Below are positions 34,022-43,929 of a stretch of DNA of 64,000 nucleotides, in pieces. A model generated the notes under the pieces. The model had not been told where the DNA came from and did not search any database. It was given only the letters and a program-made list of their open reading frames with translations. Position 1 is the stretch's first letter, and each line of letters begins with the position of its first letter. The position numbers and the translations under genes are program-made. The stretch is from an uncultured bacterium (GTDB lineage: Bacteria; Edwardsbacteria; AC1; EtOH8), in NCBI GenBank assembly GCA_937863685.1, contig CALMGM010000010.1:148158-212157 (forward strand), given 5' to 3'.

Positions 34022-36522
34022 AAGCTGTCATAATGGCCGGGGGCTTCGGCACCCGCTTGCGGCCGCTGACCTGCAAGATACCCAAGCCGATGGTTCCCAT
34101 GGTCAACCGGCCGATGATGGAACATATCATCATGCTGTTGAAGGAGCATCAGATCACCGAAATGGTGGCCCTGCTGTTCCACCAGGCGGAGAGCATCTCG
34201 GACTATTTCAGCGACGGCAGTGATTTCGGGGTTAAGATAGATTACATCCGGCCGGATGCCGACTACGGCACCGCCGGCGCGGTGGGCATGGCCCGGGAGC
34301 TTTTAAAGGAGCCGTTCATCGTCATCTCCGGCGACCTGCTGACCGACTTCGACCTGGGCGGGATCATCGCCTTTCACAATCAAAAGAAAGCCCTGGCCAC
34401 CATCACCCTGACCCGGGTGGCCAACCCGCTGGAGTACGGGATAGTGATCACCGACCAGGATGACAAAATCAGCCGCTTTCTGGAGAAACCCACCTGGGGA
34501 CAGGTGTTCTCCGACACCATCAACACCGGGATCTACGTCTTTCAGCCGGAGATCTTCGACCTGATCCCCCATAAAAAGGAATTCGATTTCTCCAAGGATC
34601 TCTTTCCCCTGATCCTGTCCCAGAAAAAACCTCTCTACGGCTGCATTACCAGAGGCTATTGGCGTGATATCGGCAACATCACCGAGTACCGGCAAGCCCA
34701 CCAGGATGCCCTGAAGGGCGAGGTCCGGGTGGATATCGAGGGCGACCGGCTCAATTTGATCGGCAAGGATATCTGGGTGGGCAAAGGCTCCAGCATCAAC
34801 GCCAAGAATTCCCGGCTGACCGGAGCGGTGATCATGGGGAAGAACGTCACCGTGGGACAGGGAACCCACCTGCATGACGTGGTCATCGGGGACGACTGCC
34901 ATTTAGGCGATGATGCCTTCATCGAACATTCCATCATCTGGTCCGGCTGCAACATCGGCGACAGGGCCCGGGTCGAGGAGGCCATAATCTGCGACCGGGC
35001 GGAAATAGGCAGCCAGGCGATCATCGAGCAGAATGTCATTTTAAGCAGCCAGGTGAAGATCGGCAGCCAGGCCCGGGTCAGCGCCAACGTCAAGGTGTGG
35101 CCGGGAAAATCGGTGGACGACCAGGCGGTGCTGACCTCCAGCCTGATCTGGGGCGACCGCTGGCTCAAGGAATTCTTTGCCGGACCCCGGGTGACCGGAC
35201 TGGCCAACATGGAGATGACCCCGGAGTTCGCCGCCAAGCTGGGGGCGGCCTACGGGGCGCTGCTGGGCAAGGGTTCGGTGGTGCTGACCAGCCGGGACAG
35301 CCACCCGGTCAGCCGGATGATCAACCGGGCGGTGATCTCGGGGCTTCTTTCGGCCGGGGTCAAGGTCCACGAACTGCGGGCCCTGCCCATTCCCATCGTC
35401 CGCTACCAGCTCAAGACCGGCGGGGACCAGGGCGGGTTGCATACCCGCAAATCGCCCTTCGATCCCAAGATGGTGGACATCATCTTCTTCGACAAGGACG
35501 GCAAGGACCTTCCGGCCGGCAAGATCAAGAATCTTGAACGGATGTTCCTGCGGGAGGACTTTCCCCGGGCCGAGCCCGAGGACACCGGAGTCATCGAATT
35601 TCCGCACCGGGTGATGGAGGGCTATCGGGAAGGTCTTCTTTCATATATCGACACCCAGGCCATCCGGGAGGCAAAATACAAAGTGGTGATAGATTACGCC
35701 TACGGCGCGGCGGCCGGGATATTTCCCTCCATTCTGGGAGAGCTGGGCATCGAGGTGGTGGCCCTCAACGCTTTTGAGAACCCGGAAAAGCTTACCAAGA
35801 CCGGGGATGATTTCGTCGCCGCCCAGCAGAGGCTGTCCCAGATGGTGCAGTCCATAAAAGCCGATGTGGGCTTCCTTCTAGACAGCGGAGCCGAGCGGGT
35901 CTATCTGGTGGACGAGCAGGGCCGGATAATGGACGAAGACCATTCCTTGGCGGCGGTCTCCCTGTTGGTGATGAAGAGCCGGAAGATCAAGGAATTGGCG
36001 GTGCCGGTGACGGCCTCGCGGGCCATCGAGGAGATGGCAGAAAAATACCAGGTGAAGGTCAAACGGAGCCGGATAGACAACCGTTCGTTGATAGAGGAAG
36101 CCGCCGGCGAAACCGTGGCCTTTGTGGCCAGCCGGAGGGGCGGTTACATATTCCCGGATTTCCAGCCGGCCTTCGACGCCATGCTGTCCATCACCAAGAT
36201 CTTGGAGCTGATGGCACTGACCGGCAGCAAACTGGGAAGCATCTCTTCCGAGATCCCGCAAAGCCACATGATCAAGAGGAACATCCCCTGCCCCTGGAGC
36301 AAGAAGGGCCTGGTGTTGCGGACACTGATGGAGCAGACCAAGGACCACCCGGAAAAGCAGTTCATCGACGGCATCAAGTTATTCTATGGCCGGGACTGGG
36401 TGCAGGTTTTGCCAGATCCCAACCGGGAGCTGTTTCACATCAACGCCGAGGCCGACGATCAAAACCGGGCCCTGGAACTGGTGAATGAATACACCAAGAA
36501 GATAGAAGAATGTTTAAAGTAG
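34018..36522 (+). CDS. Mannose-1-phosphate guanylyltransferase-type protein with phosphomannomutase-like domain
   Basis: A 834-residue fusion. Residues about 1-235 are a nucleotidyltransferase (MKAVIMAGGFGTRLRPLTCK, KPMVPMVNRPMMEHI, FSDGSDFGVKIDYI). Residues about 250-370 are hexapeptide repeats (IGDDCHLGDDAFIEHSIIWS, IGSQAIIEQNVILSS). Residues about 390-830 align with phosphohexomutases: MTPEFAAKLGAAYGALLGKG, TSRDSHPVSRMINRAVISGL, VDIIFFDKDGKDLP. The SHNP catalytic-serine motif is replaced by GGLHTRKSPFDP, so mutase activity is doubtful. Product may be GDP-mannose or a related sugar nucleotide. Such fusions are known in actinobacteria and candidate phyla. Confidence 0.82.
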   Translation: MKAVIMAGGFGTRLRPLTCKIPKPMVPMVNRPMMEHIIMLLKEHQITEMVALLFHQAESISDYFSDGSDFGVKIDYIRPDADYGTAGAVGMARELLKEPFIVISGDLLTDFDLGGIIAFHNQKKALATITLTRVANPLEYGIVITDQDDKISRFLEKPTWGQVFSDTINTGIYVFQPEIFDLIPHKKEFDFSKDLFPLILSQKKPLYGCITRGYWRDIGNITEYRQAHQDALKGEVRVDIEGDRLNLIGKDIWVGKGSSINAKNSRLTGAVIMGKNVTVGQGTHLHDVVIGDDCHLGDDAFIEHSIIWSGCNIGDRARVEEAIICDRAEIGSQAIIEQNVILSSQVKIGSQARVSANVKVWPGKSVDDQAVLTSSLIWGDRWLKEFFAGPRVTGLANMEMTPEFAAKLGAAYGALLGKGSVVLTSRDSHPVSRMINRAVISGLLSAGVKVHELRALPIPIVRYQLKTGGDQGGLHTRKSPFDPKMVDIIFFDKDGKDLPAGKIKNLERMFLREDFPRAEPEDTGVIEFPHRVMEGYREGLLSYIDTQAIREAKYKVVIDYAYGAAAGIFPSILGELGIEVVALNAFENPEKLTKTGDDFVAAQQRLSQMVQSIKADVGFLLDSGAERVYLVDEQGRIMDEDHSLAAVSLLVMKSRKIKELAVPVTASRAIEEMAEKYQVKVKRSRIDNRSLIEEAAGETVAFVASRRGGYIFPDFQPAFDAMLSITKILELMALTGSKLGSISSEIPQSHMIKRNIPCPWSKKGLVLRTLMEQTKDHPEKQFIDGIKLFYGRDWVQVLPDPNRELFHINAEADDQNRALELVNEYTKKIEECLK

Positions 36523-36971
36523 ATAAAAACAGGATGATCCTGGCCGCGTCGGGGCTGATGGCCCTCATCATCTTTGTCATAGTTTACAACAGCTGGCTGA
36601 GCCCCAAAGCCAGGGTCAAAGCCACCGTGGAGCGGACCACCAAGGCCTTTCTCACCAAGAACAAAACACTGATCCTGGACAACATAGCCTTGGATTTTTA
36701 TTGCGATTCGTTCGACAAGCCCAAAGTGGACACCAGCCTGGCCCTGTTCTTCCGGGAGTTCGAAAAAACCAAGGTCATCCTGAGCGAACAGAAAATTCAC
36801 GTGACCAACGATGAGGCCATGGACACCATCGGGGTCATCGTCTTGGTTGGCCGGGGAGGCGAGCAGGGGTTCATTTTGGGGTCTTTCGGCAATCCAGCCC
36901 GGTTGACCCTTAAATTGAAAAAACGTAAAAAATGGCAGATAACCGGGGTCGAGGGTTTGAAAATCTATTGA
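36510..36971 (+). CDS. Small membrane-anchored protein (NTF2-like)
   Basis: A 153-residue protein with one N-terminal transmembrane helix (residues about 9-27, ILAASGLMALIIFVIVY) and a soluble outer part, VERTTKAFLTKNKTLILDNI, that resembles an NTF2/SnoaL-like fold. It begins 13 bases inside the preceding gene in a different frame. The orientation of the helix (positively charged N-terminus) predicts an extracytoplasmic domain. No function is recognised. It is followed by an intrinsic terminator. Confidence 0.6.
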   Translation: MFKVDKNRMILAASGLMALIIFVIVYNSWLSPKARVKATVERTTKAFLTKNKTLILDNIALDFYCDSFDKPKVDTSLALFFREFEKTKVILSEQKIHVTNDEAMDTIGVIVLVGRGGEQGFILGSFGNPARLTLKLKKRKKWQITGVEGLKIY

Positions 36972-37001
36972 TTTTAAGGTATAATTACCGAGAACCAGAC
37001 G

Positions 37002-37036
37002 ACACCGAACTGAAAATTTAGGTTCGGTGTTTTTTA
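37002..37036 (+). terminator. Intrinsic terminator
   Basis: Stem ACACCGAAC / GTTCGGTGT (37002-37010 with 37022-37030) followed by six Ts. It closes the sugar-nucleotide transcript before lysS. Confidence 0.85.
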
Positions 37037-37070
37037 TACATTTCACCCGATAGCAAACCAGGAGAATCAG

Positions 37071-38546
37071 ATGTCCGAACATTTGGAAAACCAGATCCCG
37101 GAGAGGGCCGAGAGAATTCATAAACTTGAGGAACTAAGGAAAATGGGGATAGAGCTCTATCCCTACTCCTATCAGGCCGATATCAAAGCGACCGAGATCC
37201 TGGCCGCACCGGACCAGCTGATCGAATCGGGCCGCGAGGTGAAGGCGGCCGGCCGGATAGTGGCCATCCGGGGCCACGGCAAGGCGGCCTTTCTTCACCT
37301 TTCGGACGACAGCGGCAGGATACAATGCTACATTCGCCAGGACGAGGTAGGCGAAGAAAGCTATAAGGCTTTTAAGCTGTACGACCTAGGAGATTTCATC
37401 GGGGTGGCGGGAAAGATCTTCCGGACCAAGACCGGCGAGGTAACCATTCACGCCAAGGAGGTGGTGCTGCTGTCCAAATCCCTTTTACCGTTGCCGGAGA
37501 AATTCCACGGCCTGCAGGATGTGGAACTGCGTTACCGCAAGAGGTATCTGGACCTGATCGCCAACCCGGAGGTCAAACAGTTGTTCGTCAAGCGTACCCG
37601 GTTCGTCAAGGCCATGCGTGATTTTATGGATCAAAAAGGATTCATGGAGGTGGAGACTCCCTGTCTGGAGCTGATCCCCGGCGGGGCCGACGCCCAGCCG
37701 TTCACCACCCACCACAACACGCTGGACATAGATATGTTCCTGCGGATATCGCTGGAGCTCCACCTGAAGCGATTGATCGTGGGCGGCTACGACAAGGTCT
37801 ATGAGATGGGCCGGGTGTTCCGAAACGAGGGGATGAGCCCCCAGCATCTGCAGGAATTCACCATGATGGAGTTCTACTGGGCCTATGCCGATTATAATCA
37901 ATTGATGCCCCTGGTGGAGGAGATGTACATAACCCTGCTGGAAAAAACCTTCGGCAGCTTGGAGATCAAATTCGAAGACAAGACACTTAATTTCAAAGAG
38001 CCTTGGCCCCGGTACGATTACCGGCAACTGCTGATCGACAAGGCCGGGATCGATCTGGACCAGTATCCCACCACCGAATCGCTGATGCCCAAACTCAAGG
38101 AGATGGGCATCAAGCCCGATCCCAAACTGGGCCGGGGACGGCTGATAGATCAGCTGTATAAAAAATTCGTCCGGCCGGAGCTGGTCCAGCCATGCTTTTT
38201 GATAGACCATCCGCTGGACGTTTCGCCTTTGGCCAAGAAACACCCCACCCGGGAGGGATATGTCCAGCGCTTCCAGGTGCTGTTCGCCGGGGCTGAGGTG
38301 GGCAACGGGTTCTCCGAGCTCAATGATCCGCTGGACCAGCGGGCCAGGTTCGAGGAGCAGGCCCGGCTGCGGGAGAAGGGCGATGCCGAGGCCCAGATGT
38401 ACGATAAGGATTTCGTGGAGGCCCTGGAACACGGAATGCCGCCCTGCGGTGGATTCGGGGTGGGGCTGGATAGATTCTTCGCCATCGTCAGCAATTCAAC
38501 ATCGGTGCGGGAGATCGTGTTCTTCCCGACCATGAAGCCGGAGTAG
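37071..38546 (+). CDS. lysS: Lysyl-tRNA synthetase (class II)
   Basis: A 491-residue class II aminoacyl-tRNA synthetase. OB-fold anticodon domain about residues 55-150 (VKAAGRIVAIRGHGKAAFLH). Catalytic core: motif 1 FMEVETPCLELIPGGADAQPF, motif 2 YEMGRVFRNEGMSPQHLQEF near 245, EVGNGFSELNDPLDQRARF near 405-425 and motif 3 GFGVGLDRFFAIV near 460. It charges tRNA-Lys with lysine. A TGGAGAATC ribosome-binding site precedes the ATG. It begins the block containing lolC/E, the HEAT protein and typA. Confidence 0.95.
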   Translation: MSEHLENQIPERAERIHKLEELRKMGIELYPYSYQADIKATEILAAPDQLIESGREVKAAGRIVAIRGHGKAAFLHLSDDSGRIQCYIRQDEVGEESYKAFKLYDLGDFIGVAGKIFRTKTGEVTIHAKEVVLLSKSLLPLPEKFHGLQDVELRYRKRYLDLIANPEVKQLFVKRTRFVKAMRDFMDQKGFMEVETPCLELIPGGADAQPFTTHHNTLDIDMFLRISLELHLKRLIVGGYDKVYEMGRVFRNEGMSPQHLQEFTMMEFYWAYADYNQLMPLVEEMYITLLEKTFGSLEIKFEDKTLNFKEPWPRYDYRQLLIDKAGIDLDQYPTTESLMPKLKEMGIKPDPKLGRGRLIDQLYKKFVRPELVQPCFLIDHPLDVSPLAKKHPTREGYVQRFQVLFAGAEVGNGFSELNDPLDQRARFEEQARLREKGDAEAQMYDKDFVEALEHGMPPCGGFGVGLDRFFAIVSNSTSVREIVFFPTMKPE

Positions 38547-38558
38547 TCACTTTCTTAG

Positions 38559-38653
38559 GTCATCGCGAGCAAGGCGATGCTGTCGCACTAACGAAGCGAT
38601 CCATTTTTTAGATTGTTTCATTTGTGAAAAAGAACAGCCAATTTCGCAATGAC
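38559..38653. repeat. Dispersed intergenic repeat with terminal inverted repeats
   Basis: GTCATCGCGA at 38559-38568 is inverted as TCGCAATGAC at 38644-38653. The 95-base unit starts GTCATCGCGAGCAAGGCGAT, a type found as scattered intergenic repeats in many environmental genomes. It has no coding potential and lies between lysS and the lolC/E-type gene. Only one copy is in this window. Confidence 0.6.
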
Positions 38654-38716
38654 TATGTTTTAGATTAAAGCAATATAGAACATTATATTTTCAAATGCAA
38701 ATTGCAAAATAATTGA

Positions 38717-39949
38717 ATGTCCTACGAATTTTTCATAGCCTTAAGGCATCTCAAGGCCAAACGAAGGACCGGGTTCATTTCAGTGGTCAGCCTGATCTCC
38801 CTGGCAGGGATCACTGTGGGCGTGGGGGCTTTGGTTATAGTTCTTTCGGTAATGAACGGTTTTCAGACCGACCTACGGAACAGGATACTGGGAACCAACG
38901 CCCACGTGATAATTCTCAAATACCACAACCAGCCGATCGAAGGTTATCATGAACTGATCGCCCGGATAGATTCTATGCCGGGCATCATCGGCAGTTCGCC
39001 CTTCATCTACACCAAGAGCATGGTGGCGGTGGACAGCCGGGTGGACGGGGTGGTATTGCGGGGGGTGGATCCCGAAATAGAAATATCGGTCACAGATATT
39101 TCCCGTAATATGATCACCGGGGATTACGATTTTACAGCCTATCCCGACAGCCTGCCGGCCATCGTGCTGGGATTGGACCTGGCCGACCGGCTGGTGGCCC
39201 ATCTGGGCGACACGGTCACCGTGGCCTCGCCCCAGGCGGCCCGGCCCACACCGCTGGGACTGGTTCCCCGGGCCAGACAGTTCAGATTGGTGGGGGTGTT
39301 CGACGCCGGGATGTATGAATATAATTCCACCCTGGCCTTTATCAGTTTAAAAGAGGCCCAGGATTTTCTGGATATGGGCGCCGCGGTGACGGGCATCGAG
39401 GTCAAGATCACCGACATCTACCAGGCCCAGCAGGTGGGGAGGGAGATCGTTAAAAAACTGGGCCCGGCCCAGTACCGCTATAACGATTGGATGCAGTTGA
39501 ACTGGAGCCTGTTTTCGGCCCTCAAACTGGAGAAGACGGTGATGTTTTTGATTCTGGTGCTGATCATCATGGTGGCGGCCTTCAACATAATCTCCAGCCT
39601 GATCATGACGGTCATCGAGAAGACCCGGGAGATCGGCATTCTAAAATCAATAGGAGCCACCTCCCGCAGCATCATGCGAATATTCGTTTACGAAGGGTTG
39701 ATGATCGGCCTGGTGGGGACGATGCTGGGTTTGGGTCTGGGTTATGTGATGTGCCTGCTGCTGGCCAAATATCAGTTCATCGATCTGCCGGCCGACGTGT
39801 ATTTCATAAATAAACTGCCGGTGCAGATTCAGCTTTGGGATTTTGTTTTGGTGGCGGCGGCGGCGGTATTGATCAGCTTTTTGGCCACCATCTATCCGGC
39901 CTGGAAGGCGTCGCGGCTGGACCCGGTGGAAGCCATAAGATACGAATAA
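38717..39949 (+). CDS. LolC/LolE-type lipoprotein-releasing ABC permease
   Basis: A 410-residue permease with four predicted transmembrane segments, one near 20-45 (VVSLISLAGITVGVGALVIV) and three after 270 (VMFLILVLIIMVAAFNII, GLMIGLVGTMLGLGLGYVM, FVLVAAAAVLISFLATIY). The large periplasmic domain about 50-265 and SIGATSRSIMRIFVYEG are typical of the LolC/E-FtsX-MacB superfamily. It would release lipoproteins from the inner membrane with an LolD ATPase, which is not encoded beside it. Consistent with many lipoproteins in the window. Confidence 0.83.
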   Translation: MSYEFFIALRHLKAKRRTGFISVVSLISLAGITVGVGALVIVLSVMNGFQTDLRNRILGTNAHVIILKYHNQPIEGYHELIARIDSMPGIIGSSPFIYTKSMVAVDSRVDGVVLRGVDPEIEISVTDISRNMITGDYDFTAYPDSLPAIVLGLDLADRLVAHLGDTVTVASPQAARPTPLGLVPRARQFRLVGVFDAGMYEYNSTLAFISLKEAQDFLDMGAAVTGIEVKITDIYQAQQVGREIVKKLGPAQYRYNDWMQLNWSLFSALKLEKTVMFLILVLIIMVAAFNIISSLIMTVIEKTREIGILKSIGATSRSIMRIFVYEGLMIGLVGTMLGLGLGYVMCLLLAKYQFIDLPADVYFINKLPVQIQLWDFVLVAAAAVLISFLATIYPAWKASRLDPVEAIRYE

Positions 39950-39976
39950 TGATAAATTCAAAATAAAAAATCAAAT

Positions 39977-41011
39977 ATGAAAAACAAGTTAATACCATTG
40001 ATATTTGCAGCAGCCGTCTGTTTTTCCATTAGACCTGCGCTGGGATTCGACCGGGTATATACCATGGGCGATAAGATCGATTCCTCCCCCCTGATCGTCT
40101 ATGCCAATGTTGCCGAGATCAGAGAACTGACAGTCAACCGCAAAAAAGCCAAGGATCAGGAAGAGATCGTAGGGGATTATCTTTATCGCCTGAAAGTACT
40201 GGAGATCGTCAAGGGCAGCCCCAGAATAAAGGAGATCAATGTCATCCAGTCGCCGGAGTTCCGGGCCGATCCGCGGTATTTTACCGAGGGCCAGAATGTC
40301 ATCGCTTTTTTAAGGCCCAACAGCCTTTCCGGGAAATTCCTGTCCAGGTACCGCTTGCCGAGAATGTCCTATTACGAATGCTTCGCCAACAAGCAGGGGG
40401 CGGTGGCGGTATCGGATTCCAGCAGGGAATTCTATCTGGGAAGCATCAAGAAATACATCTCGGCCAAGCGGGCCAAAAGATCCAGGAGAGCGGCAGAATG
40501 GGCCTCTTTGCTGGAAAACGCCCCCGATGAACTTAAAGAAAATGCCCTGCTGGAGCTTTCTACCAAGGCGTATTATCCGGCCCTGAATACTTTTGTGCGA
40601 CATCTGGGAGAAGAAAATCTGACCTCGCTGGCTTACAAGAATCTGAAGAATTTCCCACCGGACAGCCTGGAGGCCCGGCTGGATTCGCTGATGAAGTTCC
40701 AGAAAAGCGACTCCCGTCTGGTGAAGGTCAATCTATTAAAGCTGGTCTCTCATATCCACGATGACAAGGTCTTCAAGTTCCTTCAAAGATCGTTAAAGGA
40801 CGACAAGTTCGAGGTGCGGGCCACCGCCGCCAAAAGCCTGGAAGGCTGGACCGACAAGAAAGCCGTTAAGTCCCTCAAGAAGGCTCTGAATGACGACGAC
40901 GATTACGTGCGTAATGCAGCCTACGAGGTACTGATCAAACAGGGGTTTAAGATCGAAAAGAACGAAGGATTCAGATACAAGATCCTGCAGGAACCGGGAA
41001 AGAAAAATTAG
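39977..41011 (+). CDS. Exported HEAT-repeat protein
   Basis: A 344-residue protein with signal peptide about residues 1-23 (LIPLIFAAAVCFSIRPALGF). The N-terminal part (30-150) is beta-rich (VYANVAEIRELTVNR, YLYRLKVLEIVKGS). From about 185 onwards are alpha-helical HEAT-like repeats (LKLVSHIHDDKVFKFLQRSL, AKSLEGWTDKKAVKSLKKAL, NAAYEVLIKQGF). Probably a periplasmic binding or scaffold protein. It lies downstream of the LolC/E-like permease and upstream of typA. No enzyme motif is seen. Confidence 0.7.
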   Translation: MKNKLIPLIFAAAVCFSIRPALGFDRVYTMGDKIDSSPLIVYANVAEIRELTVNRKKAKDQEEIVGDYLYRLKVLEIVKGSPRIKEINVIQSPEFRADPRYFTEGQNVIAFLRPNSLSGKFLSRYRLPRMSYYECFANKQGAVAVSDSSREFYLGSIKKYISAKRAKRSRRAAEWASLLENAPDELKENALLELSTKAYYPALNTFVRHLGEENLTSLAYKNLKNFPPDSLEARLDSLMKFQKSDSRLVKVNLLKLVSHIHDDKVFKFLQRSLKDDKFEVRATAAKSLEGWTDKKAVKSLKKALNDDDDYVRNAAYEVLIKQGFKIEKNEGFRYKILQEPGKKN

Positions 41012-41031
41012 AACAAGGACTGTTAATTTAA

Positions 41032-42867
41032 ATGACCGACAACAAACTAAGAAATATCGCCATCATCGCCCACGTGGACCACGGCAAGACCACCCTGGTG
41101 GACGCCCTGCTCCGGCAGAGCGGGCTTTTTAGGGACAATCAGGAAGTTCCGGAACTGGTGATGGATTCCAACCCGTTGGAGCGGGAGCGCGGCATCACCA
41201 TCTTCTCCAAGAATGCCTCCATCCATTACAACGGATACAAGATCAACATCGTCGATACCCCGGGGCATGCCGATTTCGGCTCCGAGGTGGAGCGGGTGCT
41301 GTCCATGGTGGACGGAGTCCTGCTGTTGGTGGATGCGGTGGACGGCCCCATGCCCCAGACCCGGTTCGTGCTGCAGAAATCATTGAAGCTCCATCTTAAG
41401 CCCATCGTGGTGATAAACAAGATAGACCGTCATGATGCCCGGCCCGATTGGGCCCTGGACCAGGTGTTCGACCTGTTCGTCTCCTTGGATGCCGCCGATG
41501 AACAGCTGGATTTCCCGGTGGTATACGCTTCGGGCAAATCGGGCACCGCCACCCTGGATCTGGCAAAACCCGGTGACAATATCCTTCCCATTTTCGATGT
41601 GATCATCAACAAAGTTCCGCCGCCGCCAGGCGACCCCGATAAGCCGCTGCAGATGCTGGTTACCAGCATGGATTACAATGACTACGTGGGGCGGTTGGCC
41701 ATCGGCCGGATCCTTAACGGGAGGATGAGATCCGGCCAGCTGGCGGCCCGGATCAAGAAGGACGGCGCCACCAAGATCGAGAAGATCACCCGGATCTACG
41801 GCTTCGAGGGGCTTAAGCGGATAGAGGTGCCGGACGTAAGGGCCGGAGATATCCTGGCCCTGGCCGGCTTCCCGGAGATCAACATCGGAGAGACCATCGC
41901 CGATGCCGAGAACCCCCAGGCCCTGCCCTATGTGGATATCGATCAGCCCACCATCTCCATGCTTTTTTCGGTGAACAACAGCCCCTTCTCCGGCCAGGAC
42001 GGAGCTTACGTGACCTCCCGCCAGATCAGGGACCGGCTGGCCCGGGAGCTGAAATCCAACGTCGGACTTAAGATCGAGGACACCGGCTCGCCCGACTCCT
42101 TCAAGGTCTCCGGGCGGGGCGAACTTCACCTGTCCATTTTGATAGAGACCATGAGGCGGGAGGGATACGAACTGCAGGTATCCCGGCCGGAGGTCATCCT
42201 CCGGGAGATCGACGGCAAGACCTGCGAGCCGTTTGAATACCTGGTGATAGACGTGGACGACGCTTACGTTGGCGCGGTGATGGAGAAGCTGGGCCAGCGC
42301 AAGGCCGAGCTGCAGAACATGAAGGCCGACGGCAAGGGCCGGACCCGGCTGGAGTTCGGCATCCCGGCCCGCGGTCTGATAGGCTTCCGGGGACAGTTCC
42401 TGACCGATACCCGGGGAACCGGCATTATGCATCACAATTTTCTGGATTACCAGGCCTACCGGGGCGAGATCAGCGCACAGGTCAACGGAGTGCTGATAGC
42501 CATGGAGACCGGCACCGCCACTTCCTATGCGCTGGATTCCATCCAGGAGCGGGGGATGCTGTTCGTGGCCCCGGGGGACAAGGCTTATCAGGGCATGGTG
42601 ATCGGGGAAAGGCCCAAGGAGAATGACCTGGTGGTCAATGTCACCAAGGCCAAGAAGCTGGGCAACCAGCGGTCCTCCACTTCAGAAGAAGCCATTCGGC
42701 TGACCCCGCCCAAGATCATGACCCTGGAGGAGGCGCTGGAGTTCATCGCCGATGACGAGCTGGTGGAGGTTACCCCCAAGGCCATCAGGCTAAGGAAGAA
42801 AATTTTGTCGGATATCGACCGCCGGCGTTCGCGTCGGGTCAAACCCGGGGCGGAACCCGAGGAATAA
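41032..42867 (+). CDS. typA: Translational GTPase TypA/BipA
   Basis: A 611-residue ribosome-associated GTPase. G1 is [15 protein letters not shown] near 14-28, G2 RGITIF near 52, G3 [20 protein letters not shown] near 78 and G4 NKIDR near 128. Domains II, V and the C-terminal domain follow ([41 protein letters not shown] in parts, [19 protein letters not shown]). It assists 50S assembly or growth under stress. Length matches the family. Confidence 0.94.
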   Translation: MTDNKLRNIAIIAHVDHGKTTLVDALLRQSGLFRDNQEVPELVMDSNPLERERGITIFSKNASIHYNGYKINIVDTPGHADFGSEVERVLSMVDGVLLLVDAVDGPMPQTRFVLQKSLKLHLKPIVVINKIDRHDARPDWALDQVFDLFVSLDAADEQLDFPVVYASGKSGTATLDLAKPGDNILPIFDVIINKVPPPPGDPDKPLQMLVTSMDYNDYVGRLAIGRILNGRMRSGQLAARIKKDGATKIEKITRIYGFEGLKRIEVPDVRAGDILALAGFPEINIGETIADAENPQALPYVDIDQPTISMLFSVNNSPFSGQDGAYVTSRQIRDRLARELKSNVGLKIEDTGSPDSFKVSGRGELHLSILIETMRREGYELQVSRPEVILREIDGKTCEPFEYLVIDVDDAYVGAVMEKLGQRKAELQNMKADGKGRTRLEFGIPARGLIGFRGQFLTDTRGTGIMHHNFLDYQAYRGEISAQVNGVLIAMETGTATSYALDSIQERGMLFVAPGDKAYQGMVIGERPKENDLVVNVTKAKKLGNQRSSTSEEAIRLTPPKIMTLEEALEFIADDELVEVTPKAIRLRKKILSDIDRRRSRRVKPGAEPEE

Positions 42868-42935
42868 GAATTTTAATAATGGGACACGGATTAGCACAGA
42901 TTTTGTATCAGAAGTTTGCTTAACCGAATTTTAAT

Positions 42936-42960
42936 GTCATTCCTGCGAAGGCAGGAATCC
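42936..42960. repeat. Dispersed palindromic repeat
   Basis: GTCATTCCTGCGAAGGCAGG followed by AATCC; the central part TTCCTGC-GAAG-GCAGGAA is a perfect 7-bp hairpin. This short element occurs as a scattered intergenic repeat in many genomes. The frame through it runs into the CDF gene but this region is not part of the protein. Confidence 0.6.
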
Positions 42961-43002
42961 AGAAAAAACCAGGGAAAATTATCAAAATCCACCGGATCAA
43001 TT

Positions 43003-43866
43003 ATGAGCATTACCAAAAAAGGCATGGCCCTGTTCACTCTGGCCGGGGGGCTGGTTATCTTTGGAATGAAGCTGGCAGCTTACTTTCTGTCCGGTTCGGT
43101 GGCCCTGCTGTCCGACGCCATGGAATCGGTGGTCAATATCATCGCCTCGGGCATAATGCTGTACGCCGTCTATCTGGCGGACTCCCCGGCCGACAGGTCC
43201 CACAACTATGGACACCAGAAGGTGGAGAACATCTCCAGCCTGATCGAGGGATTTCTGATAATCGTAGCGGCGGTGCTGATAACCGAAAAGGCCATAGTTC
43301 GGCTGCTGCGTCCCGTAGATTTGTTCAATGTCAATCTGGCGCTGGTCGTCTCGCTGGCGGCCACCGCCTTGAACGGCCTGCTGTCCTGGATGCTGATAAG
43401 AACCGCCCGCCGGTTCGGCTCCATAGCCCTGGAAGGGGATTCCAAGCATCTGCTTTCCGATGTGCTGTCCTCGGTAGCCGTGGTGGCGGGGCTGATGGTG
43501 GCCAAGCTCACCGGCTGGGCCTTTCTGGATTCGGCTTTGGCCATCGGCGTGGCCTTGCTGCTGGTGCAGATGGGAATAGACTTGATAAAAAAATCATCCA
43601 CCGAACTGATGGATCAATCCTGTCCCGAAGAGGAAGCCAGAATTATAGAATTGCTGAAAAAACACGATGGGCTGTATGTGGATTTTCACGACATCAAGAC
43701 CCGGCGCAGCGGGAATCGGGTCTTTGCCGAGCTGCACCTGACGGTCAAGGGCGATAAGACCGTAGAAGAGGCCCACAACTTGACCGATCATCTGGAGGAG
43801 GATCTGCAGAACGAGATGCCGGAGGTATCAATAACCATACACGTGGAAACCCCGCCCAAGAAATGA
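43003..43866 (+). CDS. Cation diffusion facilitator family transporter
   Basis: A 287-residue CDF (cation efflux) membrane protein with six predicted helices. Metal-site residues are in LLSDAMESVVNIIASG near 30-45 and HNYGHQKVENISSLIEG near 62-78; a second site is SKHLLSDVLSSVAVVAG near 145-162. The C-terminal cytoplasmic domain (about 205-285) has DFHDIKTRRSGNRVFAELHL. It exports divalent metals such as Zn, Mn or Fe in exchange for protons. The start is placed at MSITKKG (43003); an upstream in-frame ATG lies in the repeat at 42936. Confidence 0.85.
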   Translation: MSITKKGMALFTLAGGLVIFGMKLAAYFLSGSVALLSDAMESVVNIIASGIMLYAVYLADSPADRSHNYGHQKVENISSLIEGFLIIVAAVLITEKAIVRLLRPVDLFNVNLALVVSLAATALNGLLSWMLIRTARRFGSIALEGDSKHLLSDVLSSVAVVAGLMVAKLTGWAFLDSALAIGVALLLVQMGIDLIKKSSTELMDQSCPEEEARIIELLKKHDGLYVDFHDIKTRRSGNRVFAELHLTVKGDKTVEEAHNLTDHLEEDLQNEMPEVSITIHVETPPKK

Positions 43867-43894
43867 ATAAATTTGTTTTTATTAAAAATTTCTC

Positions 43895-43923
43895 TTGACA
43901 AGATATACTATTTAGTATACAAT
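43895..43923 (+). promoter_or_regulatory. Consensus sigma-70 promoter with operator-like palindrome in the spacer
   Basis: TTGACA at 43895-43900 and TACAAT at 43918-43923 with exactly 17 bases between. The spacer contains a perfect inverted repeat TATACTA-TT-TAGTATA at 43904-43919, whose right arm overlaps the -10. A wider pair TTGACAA (43895-43901) and TTGTCAA (43928-43934) also brackets the site. This is consistent with a regulated promoter bound by a dimeric repressor. Confidence 0.7.
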
Positions 43924-43929
43924 CCGGTT

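Noticed and set aside
42916-43002. Upstream extension of the CDF transporter
   Set aside because: It runs through a dispersed repeat and adds non-homologous residues.
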